This document shows, in pieces, positions 41,826 to 51,635 of a DNA stretch of 64,000 nucleotides. Each line of letters starts with the position of its first letter. Within the stretch, counting starts at the first letter, position 1. The notes beneath the pieces were generated by a model. It was not told where the DNA came from. It did no database searches and saw only the letters and a program-made list of their open reading frames with translations. This DNA comes from UBA5793 sp040255465 (GTDB lineage: Bacteria > Planctomycetota > Phycisphaerae > Phycisphaerales > UBA5793): positions 744,001-808,000 of the forward strand of contig JBDZVA010000001.1 of assembly GCA_040255465.1 (NCBI GenBank). Direction: 5' to 3'. A program made the position numbers and the translations under genes.

Positions 41826-42316
41826 GTTCCGATGCCTCTCTTGAAGGCCCAGATCTTGTAGCCCCAGGCGGCGAGGATGAGAATGGCCATGATCCACACC
41901 ACGCTGGGCCGCCACATGCGCTGGAACACGCGCCAGATCGGTGAGCCGGTGAACGTGATGTACAATGACACCCAGAATGCCATGGCGGTTGCGATGGCGA
42001 GCACACAGCCCATGGGTTGGGTGAGAAACGACTTGATGAAGTGGCCGTCTGCGGCGTGGGCGAAGGCCGTGGTCATGCCGCACGTCGGGCAGGGCATGTT
42101 GGCGTACTCAATCCAGGCGCAGGACTGAAGCGGGAAGAGCTGGGTGTGCGTTCCTACACCGGTGGGGGAGGGCTGCAGCCAAGCCGCAATGCCTAGCAGC
42201 GTCAGGCAGGCGAGCGCCACAACCGCAGCGATGACGCGCTCGACCACGACGTGCCGCGACCCCGGCCCGAGAAGGTGGCCGACGGCCGGCATCGGATCCC
42301 GCAATACCTCATTCAT
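41822..42316 (-). CDS. DUF2752 family membrane protein, first gene of coupled operon
   Basis: This 164-residue protein has the family motif CPTCGMTTAFAHAADGHF after the first membrane helix region, and three to four helices in all (for example ACLTLLGIAAWL and VLAIATAMAFWVSLYITF). DUF2752 proteins are common in planctomycetes and other phyla but have no assigned role; the CPxCG motif suggests metal or redox chemistry. It is the first of four genes joined by four-base overlaps. ATG 42316 begins the operon. Confidence 0.8.
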   Translation of the reverse strand: MNEVLRDPMPAVGHLLGPGSRHVVVERVIAAVVALACLTLLGIAAWLQPSPTGVGTHTQLFPLQSCAWIEYANMPCPTCGMTTAFAHAADGHFIKSFLTQPMGCVLAIATAMAFWVSLYITFTGSPIWRVFQRMWRPSVVWIMAILILAAWGYKIWAFKRGIGT

Positions 42317-42531
42317 GCACTACCCAATCTCAACGTCGCCAGGGCGGATCGCGCCGCATGGACAGCATGGTTCCGCAAAGGCTGGATGCGCCGGCCCCCC
42401 GGACCATTCCACCGGAAGTCCGAATCGGCTGCAAAGGGCTGATTTTTCTGCCCTTGGGTGCCTGACGCCAGGCATAACAGTACCCATGTGCCTCGCGATC
42501 CGCCACGGAACTCTCACGAATGTCCGCGGAC

Positions 42532-45500
42532 CTACTCCTCGGTCGGCGGCGGACCCGCCTCTGTGCCCGTCAAAATGGCCTCGCACCTGCCACAGCGCTC
42601 CGACGCCTCCCACCGGCCCGCGAGAATGCCCTCGATGGCCTCGTCGATCTTGGCGCGAACCCGCTTGAGATTGATGTCGGCAAAGTCCAGCACGCCTCGC
42701 TCACTCGTCCTCGTGAGCCAGTACTCCGCCGTGCCGGCCAGGTCTTCGCCAAACGACTCCAGCGCAGCCATGTAGTAGATCCCCAGTTGGAGATCGGTGC
42801 CGCTTGGCTCAAGACGGGTCTTCGTCGGCTTGCCGGTCTTGTAGTCGATCACGTGGATGCCATCGCCATCCGAGTCGATGCGATCGATGCGGGCCGTGAT
42901 GTAGTGCTTCAGTGCGTTGTGCTCATAGGCGAATCGGATGCGTTCCTCGGTGTGCAGCACGTGCAGCGTCGGCGAGTGCATCTTTTCGTGGTACTGCCGC
43001 AGCGCGCTCTCGATGCGCTCGGCCAGGTCGCGCGAGCGAATCTCCTCGGGGGGTCGCATCTGGTCGTAGGCGTCCTGGCCGATCTGCACCAGATCATCGA
43101 CGGTCGGCATCGAGGCATGGTCGGGGTTGTTCTCCGCCTCTGAGATACGCTTGTAGAAAAACTCGAGACTGCGGTGGATGATCGAGCCGAAGTTCGCCGC
43201 CGCCTTGCGCGCTTCCGGGACGCGCACCACGTGGCGCAACCAGTAACACCGCGGGCAATGCAGGTACAACTCGATCTCGGAGTAATTCAGCTCGAGAGGC
43301 GCCTTTGGACCGGCGATGAGCGGCACGAGCGGCTCATCACGCTCGACTTCACTGATCATCTCGCCGAGCCAGGCGCGGTCCTTCGCGTCAACCGCATCGA
43401 GGATCGCCTGCACGCGCGCGGGTGACTCGGCAGCGAGCACGGGCAGCTGAAGCGCCGCCTTCTGAAGACGCTCGCGCAGCGATGCGAATTCATCCACCGA
43501 CGAGCGCGGATCGCTCAACTCGTGCAGCAGGGCGAAGATCTCGTGCCTCAGGCGAAGTCGCATCCGGTCGCGCACCGATCGGCGCGGCTCGTTCATCCCG
43601 CCGGCGCCGTCGAGCGCGGCGGTGTCCAGTTCCGCATCATCCGTAGTCGCATCCAGAACCTCGACCGGCAGCGGTTCGCCGGCCGCGGCTTCGATCTCTT
43701 TCCAGTAGGCCGACGGCGAGAGTTTGCGACCCGAATCCTGCTGTGTCTGCGCCAGCAGCACCAGTCGCCTTCGCGCACGCGTCATGGCGACGAAAAAGAC
43801 GCGACGCTCGTCATCATCGTGCGACGAGCTGTGGCCGCGCGTGAGTTCATCGGGGAGCAGCTCCTCTTCGCGGCTGGAGCGATCCATCATCGGGTAGCCA
43901 TGCTGCGGATTGACGCGCGGGATGAACACGGTTTCGAATTCCAGCCCTTTTGAGCCGTGGGCCGTGAGCAATCGCACGGCGTTGCGATCGGAGATCTCGA
44001 CCCCGGAGTCCATGCGCGATTCAACGGAAGCGGGTATCGCTTCGAGCGAGCCGTTCGTGAGATCGTCGAGGTAGCGGATGAACTCGCCAACACGCCTCGG
44101 CGGATCGATGTTGCTGAGTCGTTCGGCCACAAAGGCCAGCCAGCGTCCGAGCTGCTCGACGCGGGCGCGGTGCTCGATTGAATCCACGGGGTCGATCGTC
44201 AGCATTCCTGTGGCGTGGATCACCGCTCGCGTCAGTGCATCGGCGGGTTCGGTCAGCGCAATCTCAGCCAGGTGGAGGTACTGCCGGCCGAACCGCTCGG
44301 CCGCTTCACCTGGCTTGGTCTCGATGAGGCGATGGACAAACGGCGTGCTCGCCGCCGCTTCATCGCCGGCCTTGGCGGCTTCGGCCACGCGACGCCGGTG
44401 CGCCGCGTGCCACGCCGAAATCGTCGGCAACTCGACGTTGAACGGCGGCCGTAACAGCAGTCGCATCGCCGCCGTGTCCTCGTGCTCATCGGCCAGCAGC
44501 CGGAGCCACGACAGGACATCGGTGACCACCGGGTGCTCAAACGCCTGCCCACGCTCGGGCATCTCCACGGGAATGTCGAGCACCTGCAGTGACGCCGCAA
44601 CACGATCGAGGTCGGTATTGGATCGCACCAGCACGGCGAAGTCGCGATATGCCGCTCCGTCCTGCACGGCCTTCTGGATCATGCGGCCGATCACCGGTCC
44701 CGCGCCGGCCGTTCCTCGATAGGACACCATCTCAATGGGCAGCATCAACTCGCGATTGACGCCGGCCGCTACGGTCGTCTTATCGGCGGCGAACCGGTCG
44801 TCGCAGCCGCGAATGATGATGTCCGCCCCGGCGAGGATGACCGGTGACGAGCGGTAGTTCTGGGTCAGTTCAATGGTGCGCGTTGAGGTCCAGTGTTCTG
44901 CGAAGCGGCGGAAGCTGCTCTGCATTGCGCCGCGAAAGGCATATATCGCCTGGTCGTCATCCCCAACCACGCACAGGTCGTGCTCGGACCCGGCAAGGCA
45001 TTTGAGCAGTTCGACCTGGGCTGGATTCACGTCCTGGAATTCATCGACAATAATGTGCCGAAAGTCGCTGCGCACGATGGCGCGGAGGTTGTCGTGCTCG
45101 CGCAGGATCTGCAATGGCAGCGTCTGCAGATCATCGAAGGTGACCACCCCTCGCTCGCGGCAGAGGCGTTCGTACCCGTCATAGAGTCGCGAGAGGCTCG
45201 CGAATCGATCCGCCCGTGCTTGTTCGGCGAGAAGTGCCTCGCCCTCCAGCCCCTTTGCATTGTCCCGGGCGCGGTCCATCCACTGATGGGCATAGTCCAG
45301 GGCCGTGGCGGCAAACACCGCGTGGTTTCGCGCTTCGCTGACAAAACGCAGGGCGGTTGGCACGATCGAGTACGGGTCGTAGAACCACTTTGCACGACCA
45401 ATGCCCGTTTCGTCTACCACGCGGCGCATCAGCGCCTTCTGCTGCGCGTCGTCAATGTGATCCGGCTCGGCGCGCAGCCCGGCCCGGTCGCCGAACTGCC

Positions 45501-45828
45501 TCACGAGGCGAAGGCCGAAGCTGTGAAAAGTCGATGCAACGATGCGTTCGGCCACCGCGGGCGAACCGAGCAGGTTGCCCAGGCGGGTGCGCATCTCGTC
45601 GGCCGCCTTGTTGGTGAAGGTCAGCGCGAGAATGGATTCAGGATCGGCGCCGTCTTCGTGGATCAGCCGCCAGATGCGATTGGTGATGACGTGCGTTTTG
45701 CCCGTGCCCGGACCGGCGAGGACGATGAGCGGCCCGCCACGGTAGTGGACCGCCTCGCGCTGGGCCTCATTGAGAGGTGGAGACTCCGCCTCGCCTTGCT
45801 CGGTATCGAACAGGTGATCGACCATCAC
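42532..45828 (-). CDS. UvrD/Rep-type helicase fused to PD-(D/E)XK nuclease
   Basis: The 1098-residue protein begins with superfamily 1 helicase motifs: Q motif LNEAQREAV, Walker A VLAGPGTGKTHVITNR, ALTFTNKAADEMRTRL, Walker B HIIVDEFQDVNPAQ, GDDDQAIYAFRGA, and the late motifs LLTAHGSKGLEFETVF and VFFVAMTRARRRLVLL. The C-terminal 230 residues form a RecB-like nuclease with catalytic HVIDYKTGKPT. Paired cysteines CPRC (before the nuclease) and CGRC (at the end) may bind an Fe-S cluster or zinc as in AddB and AdnB. It probably acts in double-strand break repair; no recB/addB partner is near. Confidence 0.9.
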   Translation of the reverse strand: MMVDHLFDTEQGEAESPPLNEAQREAVHYRGGPLIVLAGPGTGKTHVITNRIWRLIHEDGADPESILALTFTNKAADEMRTRLGNLLGSPAVAERIVASTFHSFGLRLVRQFGDRAGLRAEPDHIDDAQQKALMRRVVDETGIGRAKWFYDPYSIVPTALRFVSEARNHAVFAATALDYAHQWMDRARDNAKGLEGEALLAEQARADRFASLSRLYDGYERLCRERGVVTFDDLQTLPLQILREHDNLRAIVRSDFRHIIVDEFQDVNPAQVELLKCLAGSEHDLCVVGDDDQAIYAFRGAMQSSFRRFAEHWTSTRTIELTQNYRSSPVILAGADIIIRGCDDRFAADKTTVAAGVNRELMLPIEMVSYRGTAGAGPVIGRMIQKAVQDGAAYRDFAVLVRSNTDLDRVAASLQVLDIPVEMPERGQAFEHPVVTDVLSWLRLLADEHEDTAAMRLLLRPPFNVELPTISAWHAAHRRRVAEAAKAGDEAAASTPFVHRLIETKPGEAAERFGRQYLHLAEIALTEPADALTRAVIHATGMLTIDPVDSIEHRARVEQLGRWLAFVAERLSNIDPPRRVGEFIRYLDDLTNGSLEAIPASVESRMDSGVEISDRNAVRLLTAHGSKGLEFETVFIPRVNPQHGYPMMDRSSREEELLPDELTRGHSSSHDDDERRVFFVAMTRARRRLVLLAQTQQDSGRKLSPSAYWKEIEAAAGEPLPVEVLDATTDDAELDTAALDGAGGMNEPRRSVRDRMRLRLRHEIFALLHELSDPRSSVDEFASLRERLQKAALQLPVLAAESPARVQAILDAVDAKDRAWLGEMISEVERDEPLVPLIAGPKAPLELNYSEIELYLHCPRCYWLRHVVRVPEARKAAANFGSIIHRSLEFFYKRISEAENNPDHASMPTVDDLVQIGQDAYDQMRPPEEIRSRDLAERIESALRQYHEKMHSPTLHVLHTEERIRFAYEHNALKHYITARIDRIDSDGDGIHVIDYKTGKPTKTRLEPSGTDLQLGIYYMAALESFGEDLAGTAEYWLTRTSERGVLDFADINLKRVRAKIDEAIEGILAGRWEASERCGRCEAILTGTEAGPPPTEE

Positions 45829-45860
45829 CTCATTGTAACGTCGTCAGCCGGCGCCACCGG

Positions 45861-46247
45861 TTAGAGGAGTCGAATCAATTGAAGCGCCGCTCGCGCCGCC
45901 GCGGCCCAGATTTCCTCAGGGCGGCTCGACCGGGCGATCTGCTCAGCCAGATGCTCTCGAATCTGCTTTGCCCCGGCGAAGTCGAATCCTCGGTCGACGG
46001 CGGGTCGATCGAGTCGGCTGGCCAGAAGGTTGAGCCCGGCCGCCAGGGTGCGATCCATCCGCTCAGCTGAATCTTCGTAGCGCTCCAATCGGCGCTGCAT
46101 GGTCAAAATCGTGATCTGATCGGCGGCAAACTGGTCCAGCAGTGACCGCAGCAGCGCGATCTGCTCGGGTGAGAGGGTAATGGGAGTGTTCGAATCAAGA
46201 ACAAGGGCGAGTGCGTCAGCGTCGATTTCGGTGACTTCGAGTTTCAT
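45861..46247 (-). CDS. Hypothetical small protein
   Basis: The 128-residue protein is acidic at the start (MKLEVTEIDADALALVLDSN) and then mostly helical, with LERYEDSAERMDRTLAAGLN suggesting coiled coil. I see no signal peptide or membrane segment and do not recognise a family. Its start ATG (46247) overlaps the upstream lipoprotein stop by one base (TGATG), so the two are probably coupled. Confidence 0.6.
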   Translation of the reverse strand: MKLEVTEIDADALALVLDSNTPITLSPEQIALLRSLLDQFAADQITILTMQRRLERYEDSAERMDRTLAAGLNLLASRLDRPAVDRGFDFAGAKQIREHLAEQIARSSRPEEIWAAAARAALQLIRLL

Positions 46248-46993
46248 CAGTCCTGGTTCCTTGCGCTGGAGTTGGCGGTTGCACCTGCGGGTTCGAGCAG
46301 GAGGTCAATGAGCGAACGCGTCGAGTCGCGCAGTTCGGGATCCTCAATGAGGTTCGTGGCGCGCCGCGCCAAGGCGCCGGCGCGGATCGACTTCTCTTGG
46401 CGCATGCTGGAGGCGCTGCGGATGGCGTCAGTGAGATGGGCGATCTCATCGAGCAGCCGGACCGCGGCTGCGTGCTGTTCGTTCAATCGCTCGAGCAGAG
46501 TCTTGCGGGTTGCGACGAGGCGTTGCCAGGAGAGGAAGCGTTCAACAAGTTGTTCTTCCGCGACCACTCGAACTTCGGGCGATAAGTGGCGGACTGCCGT
46601 GGCATCGCGCACGAGTTGGGTGGCTTGCTCGATCGACAACCGGCCAAGGCGAACTTCGTTGATGATCGCATTTTCCGACCCATCCTGCAGCATGCGTCGG
46701 ATCGTGGCCGGGTCGACCTCGCCGCCCGGAGCGGACAGATCGTCGAGATCGAGCAGCAGCGCCAGTCGCAGGCGTTCCACCGCGACGTCAGCAATGGTGT
46801 GGGTGAGGTCGGCCGCCAGCGCTGCCTGCTGCTGCTCATGGATCGCCAGCCGATCGCGACAGTTGCTCAGAGCGATCAGTGCATCGCTGGAGTCAACCGG
46901 CCCGGTTGTGCAGCCCGATGCTCCAGTCAGGACCAATGCGCCCATCAGCAGGGCGAGGTGCGAATTGAGAGTGCTGCGTCGGATTCGTTTCAT
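46247..46993 (-). CDS. Helical lipoprotein of unknown function
   Basis: ATG 46993 gives 248 residues with lipobox TGASGC after LALLMGALVLTGA. The rest is strongly helical with many Leu, Arg, Glu and Gln, likely coiled coil (RLAIHEQQQAALAADLTHTI; VATRKTLLERLNEQHAAAVR). It is coupled to the small gene downstream by a one-base stop/start overlap. No known family was recognised. Confidence 0.65.
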   Translation of the reverse strand: MKRIRRSTLNSHLALLMGALVLTGASGCTTGPVDSSDALIALSNCRDRLAIHEQQQAALAADLTHTIADVAVERLRLALLLDLDDLSAPGGEVDPATIRRMLQDGSENAIINEVRLGRLSIEQATQLVRDATAVRHLSPEVRVVAEEQLVERFLSWQRLVATRKTLLERLNEQHAAAVRLLDEIAHLTDAIRSASSMRQEKSIRAGALARRATNLIEDPELRDSTRSLIDLLLEPAGATANSSARNQD

Positions 46994-47169
46994 CGCGTGT
47001 GCTCCGGTGGAAAGTGACCTGCAACAATCGCAGGATGGAGCAACAAGCGCTGATTGCAACCGATCAACAGGTCATTGCCGCGAGATGCGCCGTGCAAGGC
47101 CCGTTTTGTCGCCGAGCATGCGCACGGCAGCGCGTCCGTCAGCGGCGAGATTCAGCCGGGATGAATTGT

Positions 47170-47235
47170 TGGAAAAAGAACATCCCCCGCTCCACGAACC
47201 GTTGCAGGAGACTGCAATGGCGGGGGGAGCGGGGG
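47170..47235 (-). terminator. Large hairpin terminator of the small lipoprotein gene
   Basis: CCCCCGCTCC (47184-47193) pairs with GGAGCGGGGG (47226-47235). An inner TTGCAG/CTGCAA stem (47202-47217) makes it two-tiered. The A-rich stretch just to the left (GAAAAAGAACA) provides a U-tract on the minus strand. Confidence 0.65.
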
Positions 47236-47269
47236 AGGCGTGCGTTCAAACTCAGATGACGACGGGTGA

Positions 47270-47581
47270 TCAGGGAATCGGGCGGCGGTTGAGCCGGCTG
47301 GGGCGATCCCAGTAAAACGAGTTGGTCCAGTCTTCCCAGAACATGCGGCTGTCGTAGTTGAAGCGGCGCGTGATGCGGCCGGCCATGTCATCCGGGCGAT
47401 CCGTGGTGCCGATCAGCTCGGGCGTATGGTTCCAGAAGACTTCATCGTTCACCTTGCGGGGATCGACGCGGTTGGCTTCTGCATCAAGGCTCTGATCATT
47501 CTTGGATTCGCAGCCGATCAGTGTGGCGGCAAGCACCCCGATGGTCAGCAGACGGAAACACTTGGCGTTTCGTGACATCAT
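47270..47581 (-). CDS. Small lipoprotein of unknown function
   Basis: ATG 47581 (or the next, 47578) follows GAGAGAG. The 103-residue product has lipobox TLIGC and a short charged mature part with EVFWNHTPELIGTTDRPDDM and SRMFWEDWTNSFYWDRPSRL, rich in Trp, Asp and Arg. I do not recognise the family. It has its own terminator and is not closely linked to either neighbour. Confidence 0.65.
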   Translation of the reverse strand: MMSRNAKCFRLLTIGVLAATLIGCESKNDQSLDAEANRVDPRKVNDEVFWNHTPELIGTTDRPDDMAGRITRRFNYDSRMFWEDWTNSFYWDRPSRLNRRPIP

Positions 47582-48056
47582 GGCTCTCTCGCTGGGTTTG
47601 GGAAGGCGTTTTTCCACCGCTTGTCAGACTCTGTTCTAGCCTCGGCCCGGCTTCGTGTCAACCCGCCGGCACCGGTCCGGGCCGGGGAACTGGATGCATG
47701 AACTATCGGCCACTGGTCGCAAAATGCGCCCCAAAGTACCCGATTCGCTCGCACTTTTGCCGCCCTGGTGTATGATGTGGCGGATCGCTCTTCTGTGCCC
47801 GCCGGGCGGCTCGTGCCAACATGCTCGAACCGTTTCCAGCCCCATGGGAGCACGACCAGATTCGGGGCGAAAACCAAGCCTCCAACGAGTGGAAGGTTGC
47901 CGCCTCCGAACCGTGCACCCCCCTGCAATTGGGGTTCGAGCGTCTTCGCCGATCGCTCAGCGCCAGCCAGATCACGATTCAACAGGACCTGCCCCAACCG
48001 GCGGGTCTTCGTTTTTTCTTCTCCCACGCATCGAGCCGGGTTAGGATTCGCCGACC
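47582..48056 (+). other. 475-bp intergenic leader of cysE
   Basis: No gene is supported. CGAACC (47907-47912) and GGTTCG (47933-47938) enclose a C/G-rich segment that could fold. TATGAT at 47771-47776 could be a -10 box without a good -35. If transcription starts there, cysE has a leader of about 280 bases. No known riboswitch was recognised. Confidence 0.35.
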
Positions 48057-49016
48057 ATGTCCAGCCCCCACGAACTCCCCACTCAGACCATCGACCATGT
48101 GGTTGATTCGATCCGTCTCACGGTTCACACGCGCCACCTCGCCGCGACGCATCTGCCCAACACTGAGACGATCATCCGGCTTCTCGATGAAATCCGCGCG
48201 CTGGTCTTTCCGGGGTTCTTCGGTTCGCGAACGCTGACGGTTCAGAGTCTCGCCGAGCATGTGCGGGATGCGACGGAGCGCGTGGCCATCGATCTGAGAC
48301 GCCAGATCAATGCCTCGCTGGCCTACATGGAGGGGCTTGACGAGACCGGCGCCGGGGCGGCCAAGGGTGAATCCAGCGATGACCGGGCGCACCAGCTCAC
48401 GGTTGCGTTTCTCGATCGCCTGCCCGAGATCCGCCGCCTGCTCGCGCTGGATGTCCAGGCAGCCTACGACGGCGACCCGGCCGCGCGGCATACCGACGAG
48501 ATTATCTTCTGCTACCCGGGCATCAAGGCCATGATGGTGCATCGGGTGGCGCACGAGTTGTATCGACTCGACGTGCCGCTCCTGCCGCGCGTCATGAGCG
48601 AGCATGCCCACACCATCACCGGCATTGACATTCATCCCGGCGCGACGATCGGCGAAGCGTTCTTTATCGACCACGGCACGGGCGTTGTCGTCGGCGAAAC
48701 CACCCACATTGGCCGCAACTGCCGTCTCTACCAGGGCGTCACGCTCGGCGCCCGCAGTTTTCCTACCGACGGAACGGGCCGCATCATTCGCGGCCTCAAG
48801 CGTCACCCGACGCTGGGCGATCGCGTCATCGTTTACGCCTCAGCCACGATCCTGGGCGGCGATACGGTCATCGGCGACGACTGCGTGATCGGCGGTGGCG
48901 TGTTCCTGACCAGATCGGTTCCGGCTGGCTACATCGTTCAGGCCTCGCGGCCCGAGCTGCGCGAACGGCCGGATCCGACGACGGGGCCGTTCGAGTGGGG
49001 CGGATCAGGCATCTGA
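48057..49016 (+). CDS. cysE: Serine O-acetyltransferase
   Basis: CysE makes O-acetylserine for cysteine synthesis in the cytosol. The C-terminal left-handed hexapeptide repeat domain carries DIHPGATIGEAFFIDHGTGV and VVGETTHIGRNCRLYQGVTL, which hold the acetyl-CoA and catalytic His/Asp positions. An N-terminal helical extension makes the protein 319 residues, longer than E. coli CysE (273) and like the EpsC-type enzymes. ATG 48057 is the start. No cysK is adjacent. Confidence 0.92.
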   Translation: MSSPHELPTQTIDHVVDSIRLTVHTRHLAATHLPNTETIIRLLDEIRALVFPGFFGSRTLTVQSLAEHVRDATERVAIDLRRQINASLAYMEGLDETGAGAAKGESSDDRAHQLTVAFLDRLPEIRRLLALDVQAAYDGDPAARHTDEIIFCYPGIKAMMVHRVAHELYRLDVPLLPRVMSEHAHTITGIDIHPGATIGEAFFIDHGTGVVVGETTHIGRNCRLYQGVTLGARSFPTDGTGRIIRGLKRHPTLGDRVIVYASATILGGDTVIGDDCVIGGGVFLTRSVPAGYIVQASRPELRERPDPTTGPFEWGGSGI

Positions 49017-49032
49017 TCCCGCGCGGGCAGTG

Positions 49033-51192
49033 TCACAGGCTCAGGTCATGCCAGTTCTTTGTCAACAGGACGTTGCCGCGCAGCCGCCCGATGAGGTCCG
49101 TATAGGGTTCGAGCGGATTCCCATCGGCGCCGCCAACTGAGATTCCCACAAAGCATACAGACGCATACTCGGAGGTACGGGCGATCACCTCCATGGGCGG
49201 ATCGGTGGAGACGAGCACCATCACCTCGGCCTGGATTCGCAGGTCGGCGAGCACTTCCTCCGTCCCCGCCTTGGCCTCCTCGGCGCCGCCCTGGTCGCGT
49301 ATGATGCGCAGGACGCGCGTGGTGTGGTTTCGCCATTCACTGTTGGTGTTGAGCAGGTAGGCCAGCGTCGCCATGAACGATCCGTTGTCGCGCGCGTACC
49401 ACCAGACGTCGATGGTCGGCCTGAGTCGATCGATCGACTCCTCCTCCGCCTCCTCGAACACGATCAGGTTCCGTTCGAGTTCGAGCACGCGCCGAATCGC
49501 GCCGGCAAATCCATCGCGCTTGAGCACGTCGTCGCTCCAGCCAACGAGCACGGTATTCGGCTGGAACTCGCCGATGCCGGTCACCTGCAGGAGCGTGGCG
49601 ACGCCGTGCTCGAAGTCCTCCGCGATTACCGTATTGGGGACCGCCGAGAGTTGATTGTCGCGGATAAACGAGCGCAGGGCATCCTGAATCTTGCGCTGTC
49701 TTGCCAGCAGGCCTTCCCACTGCCCGGTGAGAATCTGGGCGAGAAAGAGGAACCCTCGGCCGGACTCCATGCCATGCGCAAATCGCAGCATGGCCAGCCG
49801 GGAGTTCGGATTCCCGACGAGAACCAGCAACACGGGTCGCCAGTTGCGCAGATGCTGGCGCGAGGCGACGAAGCGCAGCAGCCCGAAGCGCATCAAGGTG
49901 AACCACAAGCCGCTGCGCATGTCGGCCCAACTGGCGTCGACGGTGCGTCTTGAAACCACGATGTAGATGCCGGAGATGACGACGCTTGCCACCAGCGTGG
50001 CCGCCCAGTTGATGAGCAGCATCACGCCCACGCACGCGATGCCTCCGAGGAGGGAGAGCGACCAGTGGGTGCGAAACGTCGGGCGATAGCTGGGATTGCC
50101 CACGAGGGACTCAATGCCGGCGACGAGATTGACCGTTCCATACGTCGCCAGAAAGAACATCGTGATGATCGGCGCGATGAGATCGAGATCACCAATGGCG
50201 ATGCAGCCTCCAGCCACGGCCGCGCTGAGCAGAATGGCGAGGCGCGGCTCGGTCGAGCCGAAACTCCGCCCCAGTATGCGCGGGACGATTCGATCGTCGG
50301 CCAGCGCCTTGAGGGTTCGCGGCGCCGCGGCGAGACTGGCGAGTGCCGATGAGAGCGTCGCCGCCCAAAGGCCGACGTACACGAGCTGAGGCACGCTGGC
50401 GATCTTCAGGAAGATGAGGCTGTCTTCCTGCAGGGACTGGCGATCGGCGCTGCGCGCCACCCAGAACATCAGGGCCGCATAAATGACCAGCGTAACCAGC
50501 ACCGAGCCGATCGTGCCCACCGGAATGCTCCGGGAGGGCGAACGGAGATCTCCCGACATACTCACGCCGGCCATGATGCCGGTGACGGCGGGGAAGAACA
50601 CTGCAAACACTGCCCAGAAGCCGATCGTCTCGGTGAAGGCCGTGGGCGTTTGAGCGGTCCAGTCCGAAACGAAGTGAAACCCCGTAAAAATCGAACCGAG
50701 TGACGCGATGAGCAGCGCGAGAATCACGTACTGCGCCCGAGCGACCACCGAGGCGCCGAACCAGGTGACGACCACGATGATGGCCAGCGCCACGGCCGAG
50801 ACGACACGTTCGTCCCACGCGGGCATCAGCAGTTGGAGCGACTCCGAGAAGCCGACCAGGTAGAACGCCACGGAAATCGCTTGGGCGAAGTAGAGCGGGA
50901 TGCCAATGCTCCCGCCGACTTCCGGTCCCAGGCTGCGCGAGATCAGGAAGTAGGCGCCGCCGGCGCCGACTCGGGTGTTCGTTGAGACGGACGAAAGCGA
51001 CAGCGACGTCAGGATCGTGATGCTCTTGGCGATGAGCAGGATCAGCAAGGCGGCGGGCAGGCCCGCATAGCCCACGACCCATCCCGTGCGCATGAACATG
51101 ATGACGCCGAGAATCGTCAGGACGTTCGGGATGAAGACCCCGGCGAGGGTCCCGAGTTTTCGGTCGGCGTTGGCGTTACGGTCGTTGGTCAT
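49033..51192 (-). CDS. APC-superfamily transporter, SLC12 cation-chloride cotransporter-like
   Basis: ATG 51192 gives 719 residues. Twelve membrane helices occupy about residues 20-460, beginning GTLAGVFIPNVLTILGVIMF and RVGAGGAYFLISRSLGPEVG, which is the SLC12 form of the APC signature. The 260-residue cytosolic tail (ending KNWHDL) resembles the C-terminal domain of cation-chloride cotransporters. A prokaryotic SLC12-like K/Cl or Na/K/Cl role is likely, but amino acid permease activity is not excluded. It converges with cysE, ending only 16 bp after it. Confidence 0.82.
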   Translation of the reverse strand: MTNDRNANADRKLGTLAGVFIPNVLTILGVIMFMRTGWVVGYAGLPAALLILLIAKSITILTSLSLSSVSTNTRVGAGGAYFLISRSLGPEVGGSIGIPLYFAQAISVAFYLVGFSESLQLLMPAWDERVVSAVALAIIVVVTWFGASVVARAQYVILALLIASLGSIFTGFHFVSDWTAQTPTAFTETIGFWAVFAVFFPAVTGIMAGVSMSGDLRSPSRSIPVGTIGSVLVTLVIYAALMFWVARSADRQSLQEDSLIFLKIASVPQLVYVGLWAATLSSALASLAAAPRTLKALADDRIVPRILGRSFGSTEPRLAILLSAAVAGGCIAIGDLDLIAPIITMFFLATYGTVNLVAGIESLVGNPSYRPTFRTHWSLSLLGGIACVGVMLLINWAATLVASVVISGIYIVVSRRTVDASWADMRSGLWFTLMRFGLLRFVASRQHLRNWRPVLLVLVGNPNSRLAMLRFAHGMESGRGFLFLAQILTGQWEGLLARQRKIQDALRSFIRDNQLSAVPNTVIAEDFEHGVATLLQVTGIGEFQPNTVLVGWSDDVLKRDGFAGAIRRVLELERNLIVFEEAEEESIDRLRPTIDVWWYARDNGSFMATLAYLLNTNSEWRNHTTRVLRIIRDQGGAEEAKAGTEEVLADLRIQAEVMVLVSTDPPMEVIARTSEYASVCFVGISVGGADGNPLEPYTDLIGRLRGNVLLTKNWHDLSL

Positions 51193-51440
51193 CAGCGCGT
51201 GACTTGTAAGGCTGGGCGCCTGTCTGCGTGTGCGTGGCAATCGCCATGCACATCTCTGTGGATGAGATTCAGAAGGGCTGCGAGGTGCGGTCGACTGACC
51301 ACCTGAAGAAGAACCATTCTGCGCCGGCTCCCCCGCAGGCGCCTACAACGCGGCAAGCCCGGGATGGCTTCTTGAGTCGCACTACGCTCTGCCGCTTCGG
51401 GCTCTGCGGTCCGAACCCGAACTTCACGCTGCTTCGCCAA

Positions 51441-51515
<75 letters not shown>

Positions 51516-51566
51516 TGCGGCCGTTCGTGCGGCCGGATGCGATCATAGTCGCCGCCGCATACGAAT

Positions 51567-51602
51567 GAAAGCCGCCTCCCGAGTCAATCTCGGGAGGCGG
51601 CT
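51567..51602 (-). terminator. Terminator of pseudopilin paralogue 2
   Basis: AGCCGCCTCCCGAG and CTCGGGAGGCGGCT form a perfect 14-bp stem with a five-base loop. AAA to the left gives U bases on the minus strand. Confidence 0.75.
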
Positions 51603-51635
51603 GTGTCGTGCAACGATCAGGTTTCGAATGGCTGC

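Noticed and set aside
47907..47938. Riboswitch in the cysE leader
   Set aside because: Only one short stem with a conflicting inner pairing is visible, and it does not match a known class.
47821..48237. 138-residue plus-strand frame running into cysE
   Set aside because: It overlaps the cysE start in another frame and shows no domain; the cysE frame is clearly the real one.
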